DNA of 64,000 nt from Deltaproteobacteria bacterium. GTDB lineage: Bacteria > Desulfobacterota > Desulfobaccia > Desulfobaccales > 0-14-0-80-60-11. The stretch's first letter is position 1; each line of letters begins with the position of its first letter. The notes under the pieces were generated by a model. It saw only the letters and a program-made list of their open reading frames with translations, ran no database searches and was not told where the DNA came from. Location: assembly GCA_030018495.1 (NCBI GenBank), contig JASEFS010000008.1, forward strand, positions 53,781 to 117,780. The letters run 5' to 3'. The translations under genes were made by a program, and so were the position numbers. Shown piece after piece: positions 41,983 through 49,944 of the stretch.

Positions 41983-42013
41983 AGTATCAAGTCGCGGGTT
42001 ACAAAAAGGTTAA
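41983..42013 (-). promoter_or_regulatory. SARP-type direct repeat and -10 element upstream of the PC4 operon (site B)
   Basis: On the minus strand: TTAACCTTTTTGTAACC, with the hexamers 11 bp apart (plus-strand GGTTAC 41997-42002 and GGTTAA 42008-42013). An 8-bp spacer (41989-41996) separates it from GATACT (41983-41988), the best -10 of the three sites. Confidence 0.72.
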
Positions 42014-42086
42014 CGGGCAGGCAGGGGGGACCAGACCTTTGGCGGACTTTTTCTATTCATGAAATTTTCGGGCCGGCCGATGGAGA

Positions 42087-42112
42087 TAAAAAAGGCGGGG
42101 TGAAACCCCGCC
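42087..42112 (-). terminator. Rho-independent terminator of glgA
   Basis: GGCGGGGT and ACCCCGCC form an 8-bp GC-rich stem with a GAA loop (42094-42112). On the minus strand it is followed by a run of six T, about 70 bp past the glgA stop. Confidence 0.85.
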
Positions 42113-42181
42113 CTGAATGGATCTTAATTTATTTCGCCTGCCGCGGTCAGAAAATCAACGGGTCAGACATCAGGGTAAATG

Positions 42182-43648
42182 TCAGATGTCCCCGGCCGCC
42201 AAGCGCTTATAAAGGGTCAGATATGCCTTAGCCGAGGCCTGCCAGGAGAAGTCCTCGGCCATGCAGTTCAGCATGATCTTTCTCCACAGCTTCTTGTCCT
42301 TGTAAGCATCGATAGCCGCGTTCAAGGCCTTGATAAAAGCGGCGGCGGAGTATTCCTTAAAAACAAAGCCGGTGCCGGTGCCTTTGGCCGCATCCACCGG
42401 CTCCACCGTGTCCATGAGGCCGCCGGTGGCCCGAACCACCGGCACGGTGCCGTATTTCATGGAATACATCTGGTTCAAGCCGCAGGGCTCGTAGCGGGAG
42501 GGCATGAGGAACATGTCGGCCCCGGCCTCGATGAGATGGGCCAGCCGGTTGTCAAACGCGATCTTCACCCCCAGTTTGCCGGCGTATTTGGGGCCCACCT
42601 CCTCCAGCCAGAGGTGATATTTTTCGTCGCCGGTGCCTAAAATGACCAGGGGAATGTCCCGGGCCATCAATTCCGGCAGTACCGCGGCTATCAGGTCAAA
42701 ACCTTTTTGGTCCGCCAGCCGGGAGATGATGCCAAGCAGGGGCTGCTTTACCAACTTTTTATCCAGGCCGTAGGCTTCCATCAGGGCTTGCTTGTTGGCG
42801 GCCTTGCCCCTCAGGTCGGCGGCGTCGTAATTGGCCGCGATCAGAGGATCGGTGGCCGGATTCCAGACCCCATAGTCCACGCCGTTGACGATGCCGAAAA
42901 TCGCCTCGGCCCGGGTGCGCAGTACGCCGTCCAGGCCGTAGCCGTATTCCGGAGTCTGGATCTCCTTGCTGTAGCCCCGGCTGACGGTGCTCACCGCATC
43001 CGCGAAGACGATGCCCCCCTTCAGGAGGTTGATCTTGTCGTAATACTCCAGGCCGTTGATGGAAAACAGCGACGGAGGCAGTCCGGTAAAGGGGAACTTC
43101 TCTTTGGGAAACAGCCCCTGATAAGCCAGGTTGTGAATGGTAAGAAGGCTTTTGGTGTCGGCCAGGAGCGCCTCGCCGACCCAGCGATGCCGGAGATATA
43201 CCGGCACCAGCGCGGCCTGCCAGTCGTGGCAATGGATGACATCGGGCTTGAAGGCCAGGGCCCGGCAAGTAGCCAGGACCGAGTCGCTCAAGAAAGCAAA
43301 GCGCTCCAGGTTGTCATAATAATCGCCCCGGGGCGTGCCATAGAGCTGGCTGCGTTCATAGAACTCGTCCCGCTCAATAAAATAAAAAGGAGCGTCGCCT
43401 GCCGCAGGGGTCAGGACGTTGAACTCCAGGCTCAGGGGCCCGGCCGCGGCCGTGAGATTTTCGGCCGCGCAAGTCATGGCGATATTTTTTTGCTTGATCT
43501 GCCCGTAATAAGGCATGATCACCTTGATTTCCGCGCCCAGTTCCTGAAGGGCAAACGGGAGGGTGCCGGCCACATCCGCCAGACCGCCGGTCTTGGCGTA
43601 GGGCACCGCTTCGGAAACGACAAAGAGAATGCGCAGTTGTTTCGCCAT
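42182..43648 (-). CDS. glgA: Glycogen synthase (ADP-glucose type)
   Basis: 488 residues, GT5 family. It opens with ILFVVSEAVPYAKTGGLADVAG, whose KTGGL binds ADP-glucose, then VIHCHDWQAALVPVYLRH and STVSRGYSKEIQTPEYG in the N-terminal Rossmann fold. LGIISRLADQKGFDLI and MPSRYEPCGLNQMYSMKYGTVPVV are the C-terminal fold with the catalytic glutamate region. It elongates alpha-1,4-glucan; glgP elsewhere in the window degrades it. A strong terminator follows. The upstream 115 bp contain simple repeats. Confidence 0.96.
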   Translation of the reverse strand: MAKQLRILFVVSEAVPYAKTGGLADVAGTLPFALQELGAEIKVIMPYYGQIKQKNIAMTCAAENLTAAAGPLSLEFNVLTPAAGDAPFYFIERDEFYERSQLYGTPRGDYYDNLERFAFLSDSVLATCRALAFKPDVIHCHDWQAALVPVYLRHRWVGEALLADTKSLLTIHNLAYQGLFPKEKFPFTGLPPSLFSINGLEYYDKINLLKGGIVFADAVSTVSRGYSKEIQTPEYGYGLDGVLRTRAEAIFGIVNGVDYGVWNPATDPLIAANYDAADLRGKAANKQALMEAYGLDKKLVKQPLLGIISRLADQKGFDLIAAVLPELMARDIPLVILGTGDEKYHLWLEEVGPKYAGKLGVKIAFDNRLAHLIEAGADMFLMPSRYEPCGLNQMYSMKYGTVPVVRATGGLMDTVEPVDAAKGTGTGFVFKEYSAAAFIKALNAAIDAYKDKKLWRKIMLNCMAEDFSWQASAKAYLTLYKRLAAGDI

Positions 43649-43658
43649 GTCTCCCCCG

Positions 43659-43763
43659 TTGAAAGTTCAAAGTGCAAGGTTCAAAGTTCAAGGTCAGGGT
43701 TAATCAGGAGGTTTAAAAATCCCTAACCCCTGACCCTGGCACCTGGCACCTGGCACCTGACAC
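43659..43763. repeat. Simple tandem repeats upstream of glgA
   Basis: Imperfect GTTCAAAG units (43664-43692) and, further on, a 7-bp unit CTGGCAC in four copies, the last degenerate (43736-43763). They fill the gap between the NYN gene and glgA and end at the NYN stop. Confidence 0.75.
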
Positions 43764-44579
43764 CTAATACTTGTACACCAGGTCAATGTCCGAGGCCACG
43801 AACCCCTTTTCACCTTCATTCAAGGTGAACTCCAGAATGTAATCCCGGCTGGGCAGGTTTTCGGGATGCACCCCGTGAGGCAGGTCCTTTTCCAGAAAAA
43901 ACACCGAAGTATATGGGGACTCTTCCAGCCTGGTGTCCGTCACCCAGAGTTTGCCGAAATCACGAATGAACCGGAAAAAGCCGTAGGAGCGGTCCAGAAA
44001 ATATTTCGTGCACACCCCCCGCACCCGGCTCCCGGGCTCGCCCCAGGGCGGGGCCCCGGCAAAGGGCGGCGCGGTGGGCAGCAGCCCCGGGATAAGGTAC
44101 CCGGGGATGAACAAATCCGCTTCCCGGCGCAGGCGGGTAGAGATGTTGTTGAAGGCCACAAGCTCCACCCGGCAGCCCTTATTCTGCACCATGGTGATCA
44201 CACTACAAAAATCGCCGTCGCCGGTGAACAGATAAATGAGATCAAGGCGGTCTGATTGGGAAATAATATCCAGGGCCATTTCCATGTCTAAATTGGCCTT
44301 GCCGTAAGTACGCCCGGAATCATCTGTGTACCAGCGGATGGGCTTTTCGATAACTTTAAAACCTAAGTCCCTGAGGGTTAAAATGAAGTTTAAGGTGTTC
44401 TTGTAGGCGGGATCCGAAACGGCCCGCTCTTCGTCGATGGCTACATAGGCGTTGAGACGCATGACTTCATCGCCGTTGGCCTGCACAAAGCGGCGGATGA
44501 CCTCGTAGCGCATGCCGTAGCCGCCGTTGCGCATGATATTCATGGAATCTACATAGACTCCCACTTTTCTGCCATTCAT
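43764..44579 (-). CDS. NYN (LabA/DUF88) ribonuclease-like protein with C-terminal cold-shock-like domain
   Basis: About 271 residues from the ATG at 44579, just where the NYN core begins (KVGVYVDSMNIMRNGGYG); the frame is open 25 codons upstream. The acidic PIN-like residues are D in VDSMN, DMEMALDI and FTGDGDFCSVI. A linker of about 25 residues leads to a C-terminal beta-barrel region that looks cold-shock-like: KYFLDRSYGFFRFIRDF, VFFLEKDLPHGV and ILEFTLNEGEKGFVASDI. NYN-type PIN nucleases act on RNA; the OB-like tail would bind it. Its target is unknown. Confidence 0.87.
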   Translation of the reverse strand: MNGRKVGVYVDSMNIMRNGGYGMRYEVIRRFVQANGDEVMRLNAYVAIDEERAVSDPAYKNTLNFILTLRDLGFKVIEKPIRWYTDDSGRTYGKANLDMEMALDIISQSDRLDLIYLFTGDGDFCSVITMVQNKGCRVELVAFNNISTRLRREADLFIPGYLIPGLLPTAPPFAGAPPWGEPGSRVRGVCTKYFLDRSYGFFRFIRDFGKLWVTDTRLEESPYTSVFFLEKDLPHGVHPENLPSRDYILEFTLNEGEKGFVASDIDLVYKY

Positions 44580-44685
44580 GTTTATCGAGTTCTGCCTCCT
44601 TGACAGTTTTAAAACATCAACTTCCAGTGCCGCTTCCTCTTTAAACCCAATCACTTGCTGCTCGCCTTCTTAAATATCCCGAAAA

Positions 44686-45657
44686 CTAGAAAAAGAGCCG
44701 CTCCCCCGGCCTGGGGCCGAAAGGTTCGGCATCGGTCAATATCCGGCCGTCCCGCTGCAGACGTTCGGCCAGATAGGCCGGCAGCAGGGGCAGGCCGGCG
44801 GAGAACGCCGCGCCGAACCATAGAAACCGCTCCAGCCCGCGGGCCTTAAGCCGCGCCGCTATTTCGGCGGGCGAGGGCCAGGTGAATTCCGGGCCGGCCA
44901 CATGAAAGCCGTATAGGTCCATAAAGCTGGGGATAAACGCGGCGTAAGCCATAACCTGCGGGAACACCGCCCTCAGGGTGCAGTTGATATCCGGCATCAT
45001 GCGGCCATGGATGCCGGCGGAGCCCGATTGCACGGCCATTACTCCCTGAGGGGCCAGCTTGCGCTTGATTAATTCATACATTTCTTTGGTGAAGAGAGTA
45101 AGGGCCGGGCCTTCTTCCAGAGGTTCGGGCAAATCCACCAGGATTACGTCGAAGGCGCCGTCGGGCTGGGCCTCCAGCCAGCCGCGGCCGTCGGCGAACA
45201 CCAATTCGGTCCTGGGGTCCTGGAAAGAGCCGGCGCTGTAGGAAGGAAGCCACTTTTCGCACATGCGCACCAGCTCTTCGTCGATGTCCACCATCACCGC
45301 CCGGGTGACCGTGTGATGCCGCAGCGCCTCCCGCAGGGTGGCGCCTTCGCCGCCTCCCAGCACCAGCACCTCACGGGGCTCCGGGTGGGCCAGCATGGCC
45401 GGGTGAACCATGGCTTCATGATATATTGCCTCGTCCTTGGCCGCGGACTGCAGCCGGCCGTCCAGGACCAGGACGTGGCCGTACAAGGAACTCACGAAAA
45501 TCTCATATTCCTGGTATTTAGTGCGGCCCCTGGTGATAATCTGTTTTTTCTCGTACGCAATCAGGTCGGCCGGGCTGCCTCTGTCCAAAAACCAGTCGCC
45601 CGCCGGCCACTCGGGTTTCTGCTGCGCTGTCGGTTCCTTTTCCGCCATCGTTTCCAT
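44686..45657 (-). CDS. speE: Spermidine synthase-like aminopropyltransferase
   Basis: 323 residues, somewhat longer than bacterial SpeE. Motifs: YQEYEIFVSSLYGHVLVLDG, DEAIYHEAMVHPAML, VLVLGGGEGATLREALRH (S-adenosyl-binding glycine loop), VMVDIDEELVRMCEKWLPS, FADGRGWLEAQ and DVILVDLPEPLEEGPALTLF. It transfers aminopropyl groups from decarboxylated SAM to an amine. The active-site DLPEP replaces the usual DxxDP, so acceptor specificity may differ, including thermospermine- or agmatine-type products. ATG at 45657 with AGAAGGGG upstream. Confidence 0.88.
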   Translation of the reverse strand: METMAEKEPTAQQKPEWPAGDWFLDRGSPADLIAYEKKQIITRGRTKYQEYEIFVSSLYGHVLVLDGRLQSAAKDEAIYHEAMVHPAMLAHPEPREVLVLGGGEGATLREALRHHTVTRAVMVDIDEELVRMCEKWLPSYSAGSFQDPRTELVFADGRGWLEAQPDGAFDVILVDLPEPLEEGPALTLFTKEMYELIKRKLAPQGVMAVQSGSAGIHGRMMPDINCTLRAVFPQVMAYAAFIPSFMDLYGFHVAGPEFTWPSPAEIAARLKARGLERFLWFGAAFSAGLPLLPAYLAERLQRDGRILTDAEPFGPRPGERLFF

Positions 45658-45749
45658 GCCCCTTCTCAGTGCTGATCAGAAAGTTTAAATAAAAAAAGGC
45701 ACCTCCGCAAGTAGCCGAATGGTTACGTAGGAACAAGATCGGCAGGGGC

Positions 45750-46904
45750 CTACCTGGGTCTCTTCCAAAAAGGCAGCCGCAGGAAATGCAGGGAAGAGGG
45801 AACCAGGGCCAGTTCTTTGGTTGTGCGCCGCCAGAAATAGGCCACCAATATTAGAAACAGGAGGTTGGGAAGCCAGGGGGCCAAGGCCGGATTGAGCCGT
45901 CCCTGAACGCCGAGGCGCCAGGAAGCGGTGAAAATTACATAATAAATAAGGAACACGGCGAGGCCCATAATAAGACCCCAAACGCGTCCGTGCTGCTCCG
46001 GGCTCATGCCTAAGGGCACCGCCAGCAGGCAGAGCAGAAAAGCCCCTATCGGCATGGCGAAGCGCTGGTTCAGTTCCACCCTGACGCGGTTATGCTCCTG
46101 CGTGCCGGGCTTAGTGCTCCCGAAAGATTGAACCAGCTCAGCCAGCGTCATTTCTTTTTCAGATTTGCTTTCCTTAAGATTGAGATCAAAAAGGTTCACC
46201 GGCAGCTTGTAGTTCTTGAATTCCACTGTTTGCTGGCGGTGGGCGTCCGGGCTCCAGCGGATCACCCGGCCTTCATTAAGTTGAAGCACCAGGGCCTCCT
46301 GGCCCTGGTCATAGTCCAGCTTGCCGTACTTTGCATATATGGTATGAGGATTTTCCCGGTCCCGCTTGTCGTAGATGAAAATGCCGTCCATCTCTCCCCG
46401 GGGGCCGGCGACCTTGTGAACATAGATCATCAGGCCCGGAAAATCCTTGTTGAAGGTTTGCTCTTGTATGCCCAGATCGGCGCGGCGCTTGACTACATCA
46501 GTCAAAAGCAGTTGGGTCTGATGCCGGGCCCAGGGGGCCCCGTAAACCGTCAGGAATAAAGTCGCCGCCGACGCAGCCAGGGCAAACGCCAGGACAGGCC
46601 GCATGAGCTGGGAAAAACTCAATCCTGAGGATTTCATGGCAATAATTTCCATATCCACGCTCAAGCGGATCAACCCCAGGATAATCCCCACTGTGGCCGC
46701 CATGGGCAGGGTGAAGACCAAAAGGTACGGCAGCAGATAAAAGCAAGCCCGCACGATTTCCGTAAATCCCACGCCCCTCACCACAATCATCTCGGCCAGG
46801 CGCACCACCCTGCCGGAAAAGACGATGATGGTGAATCCCAAAAGACTTACGGCAAAAGGATGGAGAATTTCCAATATGAGGTAACGGGAGAGGATACGCG
46901 ACAT
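45750..46904 (-). CDS. LptF/LptG-family LPS export permease
   Basis: 384 residues from the ATG at 46904, where the family begins (RILSRYLILEILHPFAVSLLG). There are three N-terminal helices, a large periplasmic beta-jellyroll (about 150-270; DKRDRENPHTIYAKYGKLDY), and three C-terminal helices (PIGAFLLCLLAVPLGMSP). EIIAMKSSGLSFSQLMRPVL is the coupling-helix region contacted by LptB. It extracts LPS from the inner membrane. Only one of the usual F/G pair lies here. It is transcribed toward speE. Confidence 0.88.
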   Translation of the reverse strand: MSRILSRYLILEILHPFAVSLLGFTIIVFSGRVVRLAEMIVVRGVGFTEIVRACFYLLPYLLVFTLPMAATVGIILGLIRLSVDMEIIAMKSSGLSFSQLMRPVLAFALAASAATLFLTVYGAPWARHQTQLLLTDVVKRRADLGIQEQTFNKDFPGLMIYVHKVAGPRGEMDGIFIYDKRDRENPHTIYAKYGKLDYDQGQEALVLQLNEGRVIRWSPDAHRQQTVEFKNYKLPVNLFDLNLKESKSEKEMTLAELVQSFGSTKPGTQEHNRVRVELNQRFAMPIGAFLLCLLAVPLGMSPEQHGRVWGLIMGLAVFLIYYVIFTASWRLGVQGRLNPALAPWLPNLLFLILVAYFWRRTTKELALVPSSLHFLRLPFWKRPR

Positions 46905-47243
46905 GGCGGCTGATTTTTCAGGTGTATTTATTTCCCTTATCTTATTATTTTCCTGCACATATTACCAAAAGACAACCTTTCCGACGCAGCGAGTTGCCAT
47001 TTCATCCGAAAAGCTATTCCTGGAGGTAAAACTCCTCTCTGTGCCGGAGACGGCACAATGCCCGCGCCTAAGGCAGCGGTTATCAGGACAAATTCGCCGC
47101 CCAAAGCAGGAATTTTTTTCTGGTGAAAGACCGATGCCAAGTTTAATAACATAATTTTAATAATAATTTTAATTAGTTGAACTATGGCCCAATGGTTGCA
47201 CCGGAGCAGCCGGGAACTACGCAAGCATAACAGGAGGGCTTTT

Positions 47244-48494
47244 ATGGGCTCCTTGTCCCTGGCTGCACCCCAATTGCCCGCAACCATTGACCCCGGGCCG
47301 CAATCTCCACCGGTGCAGGAATGGAATCCCGGCAAACGCTGGAACCCGTTCAACAGCCACAAGCTCCTGGCTCATGTGCCGAGATGGCGTCAAATCAGGC
47401 GCAGCCGGCCTTTGCCGCCGCCGGTGCTGGTGACCGTGGACCCCACCAATCTCTGCAACCTGAATTGCGTCTGGTGCAACGCCGCTTTCATACGGGCCCA
47501 ACGCCACAATTCCCTGTCCGCCGAGGCGCTGATGCACCTGGCCGACTTTTTGCCCCGCTGGGGAGAGGGCCAGACAGCCTGGCCACCGGGGGTGGAGGCC
47601 GTGTGCGTGGCCGGCGGGGGCGAACCCCTGTTGAATCCCGCCACCGCCGGGTTTATCGACCGGCTGAATCACCACGGCATTCAAACGGGGCTGGTCACCA
47701 ACGGCACCAAGATCCTGGACTATGTCGATCCCCTCTCCCAGTGCACCTGGATAGGGGTCTCCATCGACGCGGGCACTGCCGCCACCTTCAATGACTTAAA
47801 ACGGCTGAACCCTCAATCCCGCGTGTTCGAGAACCTCATCGAGCACATCGCCATCCTGGTGGATTACGCCAGGTCGCATCATAAACGCCTGGGCTCGGTG
47901 CACCCGTCTTACGGGGTCAGCTACAAGTACCTTCTCTACAACCGGAACAATATCGAGGAAATGTATCGGGCCGCCTGCCTGGCCAAGGAAATCGGCTGCA
48001 AAAACATCCACTTCCGGCCCGCGGGCACACCCTGGGACAAAATCGGCACCGCGGAGGAAATCCTGTTTTCCCGGGAACTCATCGAACTTTATCAGGACCA
48101 AATCCGGCAAACCCTGGAGTTGGACGACGGCGCGTTCAGCGTTTACGGCGTCACCCATAAATTCAATTCTCAGTTTGGCCGGGCCAATTATTTTAAACGG
48201 TGCCACGCCGTGTTCATGACCGCGGTCATTGAGCCGCCCGCCGACCAGGAGGCCCCGGAAGACTCCTTCATTCTGGGCCTCTGCTGCGACCGCCGGGGGG
48301 ACGACAAGCTGGAACTGCTGAACAATTCCACCGACCCGGAAGACATCAATCGAATCTGGGGAAGTCAAACCCATTGGCGCATCCATGACCGCATCAGAGT
48401 GCGGGAGGAATGTCCCCGCTGCACCTATCAGCCTCACAACGAAATTTACGAGGAAGTGATTCTCAACGACAGCATGACTTACAGGTTTATCTGA
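47244..48494 (+). CDS. Radical SAM protein with SPASM-like C-terminus
   Basis: 416 residues from the ATG at 47244, with AGGAGGG five bases upstream; a longer frame from 47184 is less likely. The AdoMet cluster motif CNLNCVWC (CxxxCxxC) lies in VDPTNLCNLNCVWCN, followed by CVAGGGEPLLNPATAGFI and TGLVTNGTKILD. The C-terminus has CC, ECPRCTYQP and similar cysteines suited to an auxiliary FeS cluster. Substrate unknown. It is the first gene of a plus-strand cluster with UDP-sugar dehydrogenase and glycosyltransferases, suggesting modification of a glycan or a peptide. Confidence 0.87.
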   Translation: MGSLSLAAPQLPATIDPGPQSPPVQEWNPGKRWNPFNSHKLLAHVPRWRQIRRSRPLPPPVLVTVDPTNLCNLNCVWCNAAFIRAQRHNSLSAEALMHLADFLPRWGEGQTAWPPGVEAVCVAGGGEPLLNPATAGFIDRLNHHGIQTGLVTNGTKILDYVDPLSQCTWIGVSIDAGTAATFNDLKRLNPQSRVFENLIEHIAILVDYARSHHKRLGSVHPSYGVSYKYLLYNRNNIEEMYRAACLAKEIGCKNIHFRPAGTPWDKIGTAEEILFSRELIELYQDQIRQTLELDDGAFSVYGVTHKFNSQFGRANYFKRCHAVFMTAVIEPPADQEAPEDSFILGLCCDRRGDDKLELLNNSTDPEDINRIWGSQTHWRIHDRIRVREECPRCTYQPHNEIYEEVILNDSMTYRFI

Positions 48495-48506
48495 GGAAAA
48501 GCAATC

Positions 48507-49931
48507 ATGCGCATCGGCGTGTTCGGCCTGGGCAAGTTGGGGCTCTGCTCCGCGGCCTGCTTTGCCGCCAAAGGCCATCAGGTGGTGGGCTTCGACAGCA
48601 ACCCTGAGCACCTGGCGGCGCTCATGGCCGGGGCCTGTCCCATCCGGGAAACCGGACTTGAGGAACTGCTGGCCCTTGCCCGACCCAATTTTACGGTCAC
48701 GGACGCCCCCGACGCCATGGTGCAGGAAACGGACTTTTCTTTTATCATTGTCCCCACTCCCAGCCGGTCGGACGGCAGGTTTGAGAACCATGCCATAGAA
48801 GAGGTGCTTGCCGTTATCGGCCCGGCCTTGCGAGGAAAAAACGACTTTCACGTGGTGAACATCGTCTCCACGGTCATGCCCGGGTCCTGTGAGGGCTCCT
48901 TCCAACCCGTCCTGGAGCGGCTTTCCGGCAAAAACTGCGGCACGGACTTCGGTCTGGCCTACAACCCGGAATTTATCGCTTTGGGTGCGGTGATTGACAA
49001 TTTCCTGAACCCCGATTTGGTGCTCATCGGCGCCTCGGACGAGCGCACGGGCAGGCTGCTGACCGGGCTTTACCGCTCCACCTGCGACAATGAGCCCCGC
49101 TTGGCGGTCATGTCTCTCATCAATGCCGAGATCACCAAACTGAGTTTGAATTGCTTCGTAACCATGAAAATCAGCTTCGCCAATGAGTTGGCCGCAATCT
49201 GCGAAAAAATTCCCGGTGCCGACGCCGCGGTGATAACCGCGGCATTGGGAGAGGACAGCCGCATCGGCCCCAAATGCCTGAAAAGCGGGCTGGGTTTCGG
49301 GGGGCCGTGCTTCCCCAGAGACAACCTGGCCTTCCAGGCCTTCGCCCAGGAGGCGGGGTGGGAGGCCTGCCTGGCTCCCCAGGTGGTGCGCCTCAACCAC
49401 CTGGTCACGGAGCGTCTCCTTAGCCTGATCAGCCGGCACCTCAATCCTCCCGCCCGGGTGGCGCTTCTGGGCCTGGCTTACAAGCCGGACACCCACATTG
49501 TGGAGGAATCCCAATCCCTGCACCTGGCCCGAAAGCTCATGGCCGCAGGGTTCGCGGTGAGGCTGCACGACCCCCTGGCCTTGGACGAAGCCCGGGCCGT
49601 TTTGGGAGAAGGACCGGCCTATTGCCGTAATGCCTGTGATTGTCTCAGACAGACCGACGCGGTGGCGCTCCTGACCAACTGGCCCCATTATGCCGGGCTC
49701 GATTGGGAAAGGATGCATTTCCCGGACGGCCACCATCCTTTACTGGTGGATTGCTGGGGGATTCTCAAGGGGCGTTGCCTGCCGAACTTCCGGTATTTTT
49801 CCCTGGGTTTGGGTCCCCGCCACCCGGTGATCGGACCTCCCCTCCTGACCGGCGATAATCCCAAGTTGACTTTAATAAAACCACACCGGGAGGATGGGGC
49901 GGCCTGGGGCTGTCGAGGAATTAGCCGATGA
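48507..49931 (+). CDS. UDP-glucose/GDP-mannose dehydrogenase
   Basis: 474 residues with the family architecture. The NAD-binding fold opens RIGVFGLGKLGLCSAACFA; NPEFIALGAVIDNFLNPDLVLIG lies in the middle; the catalytic cysteine is in LGFGGPCFPRDNLAFQAF; and VALLGLAYKPDTHIVEESQS is the C-terminal UDP-binding domain. It oxidises the C6 alcohol of a nucleotide sugar to the uronic acid in two NAD+ steps, supplying uronates for surface polysaccharides. It starts 12 bp after the radical SAM stop and precedes the megaprotein, so all are one operon. Confidence 0.93.
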   Translation: MRIGVFGLGKLGLCSAACFAAKGHQVVGFDSNPEHLAALMAGACPIRETGLEELLALARPNFTVTDAPDAMVQETDFSFIIVPTPSRSDGRFENHAIEEVLAVIGPALRGKNDFHVVNIVSTVMPGSCEGSFQPVLERLSGKNCGTDFGLAYNPEFIALGAVIDNFLNPDLVLIGASDERTGRLLTGLYRSTCDNEPRLAVMSLINAEITKLSLNCFVTMKISFANELAAICEKIPGADAAVITAALGEDSRIGPKCLKSGLGFGGPCFPRDNLAFQAFAQEAGWEACLAPQVVRLNHLVTERLLSLISRHLNPPARVALLGLAYKPDTHIVEESQSLHLARKLMAAGFAVRLHDPLALDEARAVLGEGPAYCRNACDCLRQTDAVALLTNWPHYAGLDWERMHFPDGHHPLLVDCWGILKGRCLPNFRYFSLGLGPRHPVIGPPLLTGDNPKLTLIKPHREDGAAWGCRGISR

Positions 49932-49944
49932 TTTGGGGGAGACT

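Noticed and set aside
47796-49736. Long minus-strand open frame of about 646 codons
   Set aside because: It is antisense to the radical SAM and dehydrogenase genes, has no domain resemblance, and reflects high-GC codon bias.
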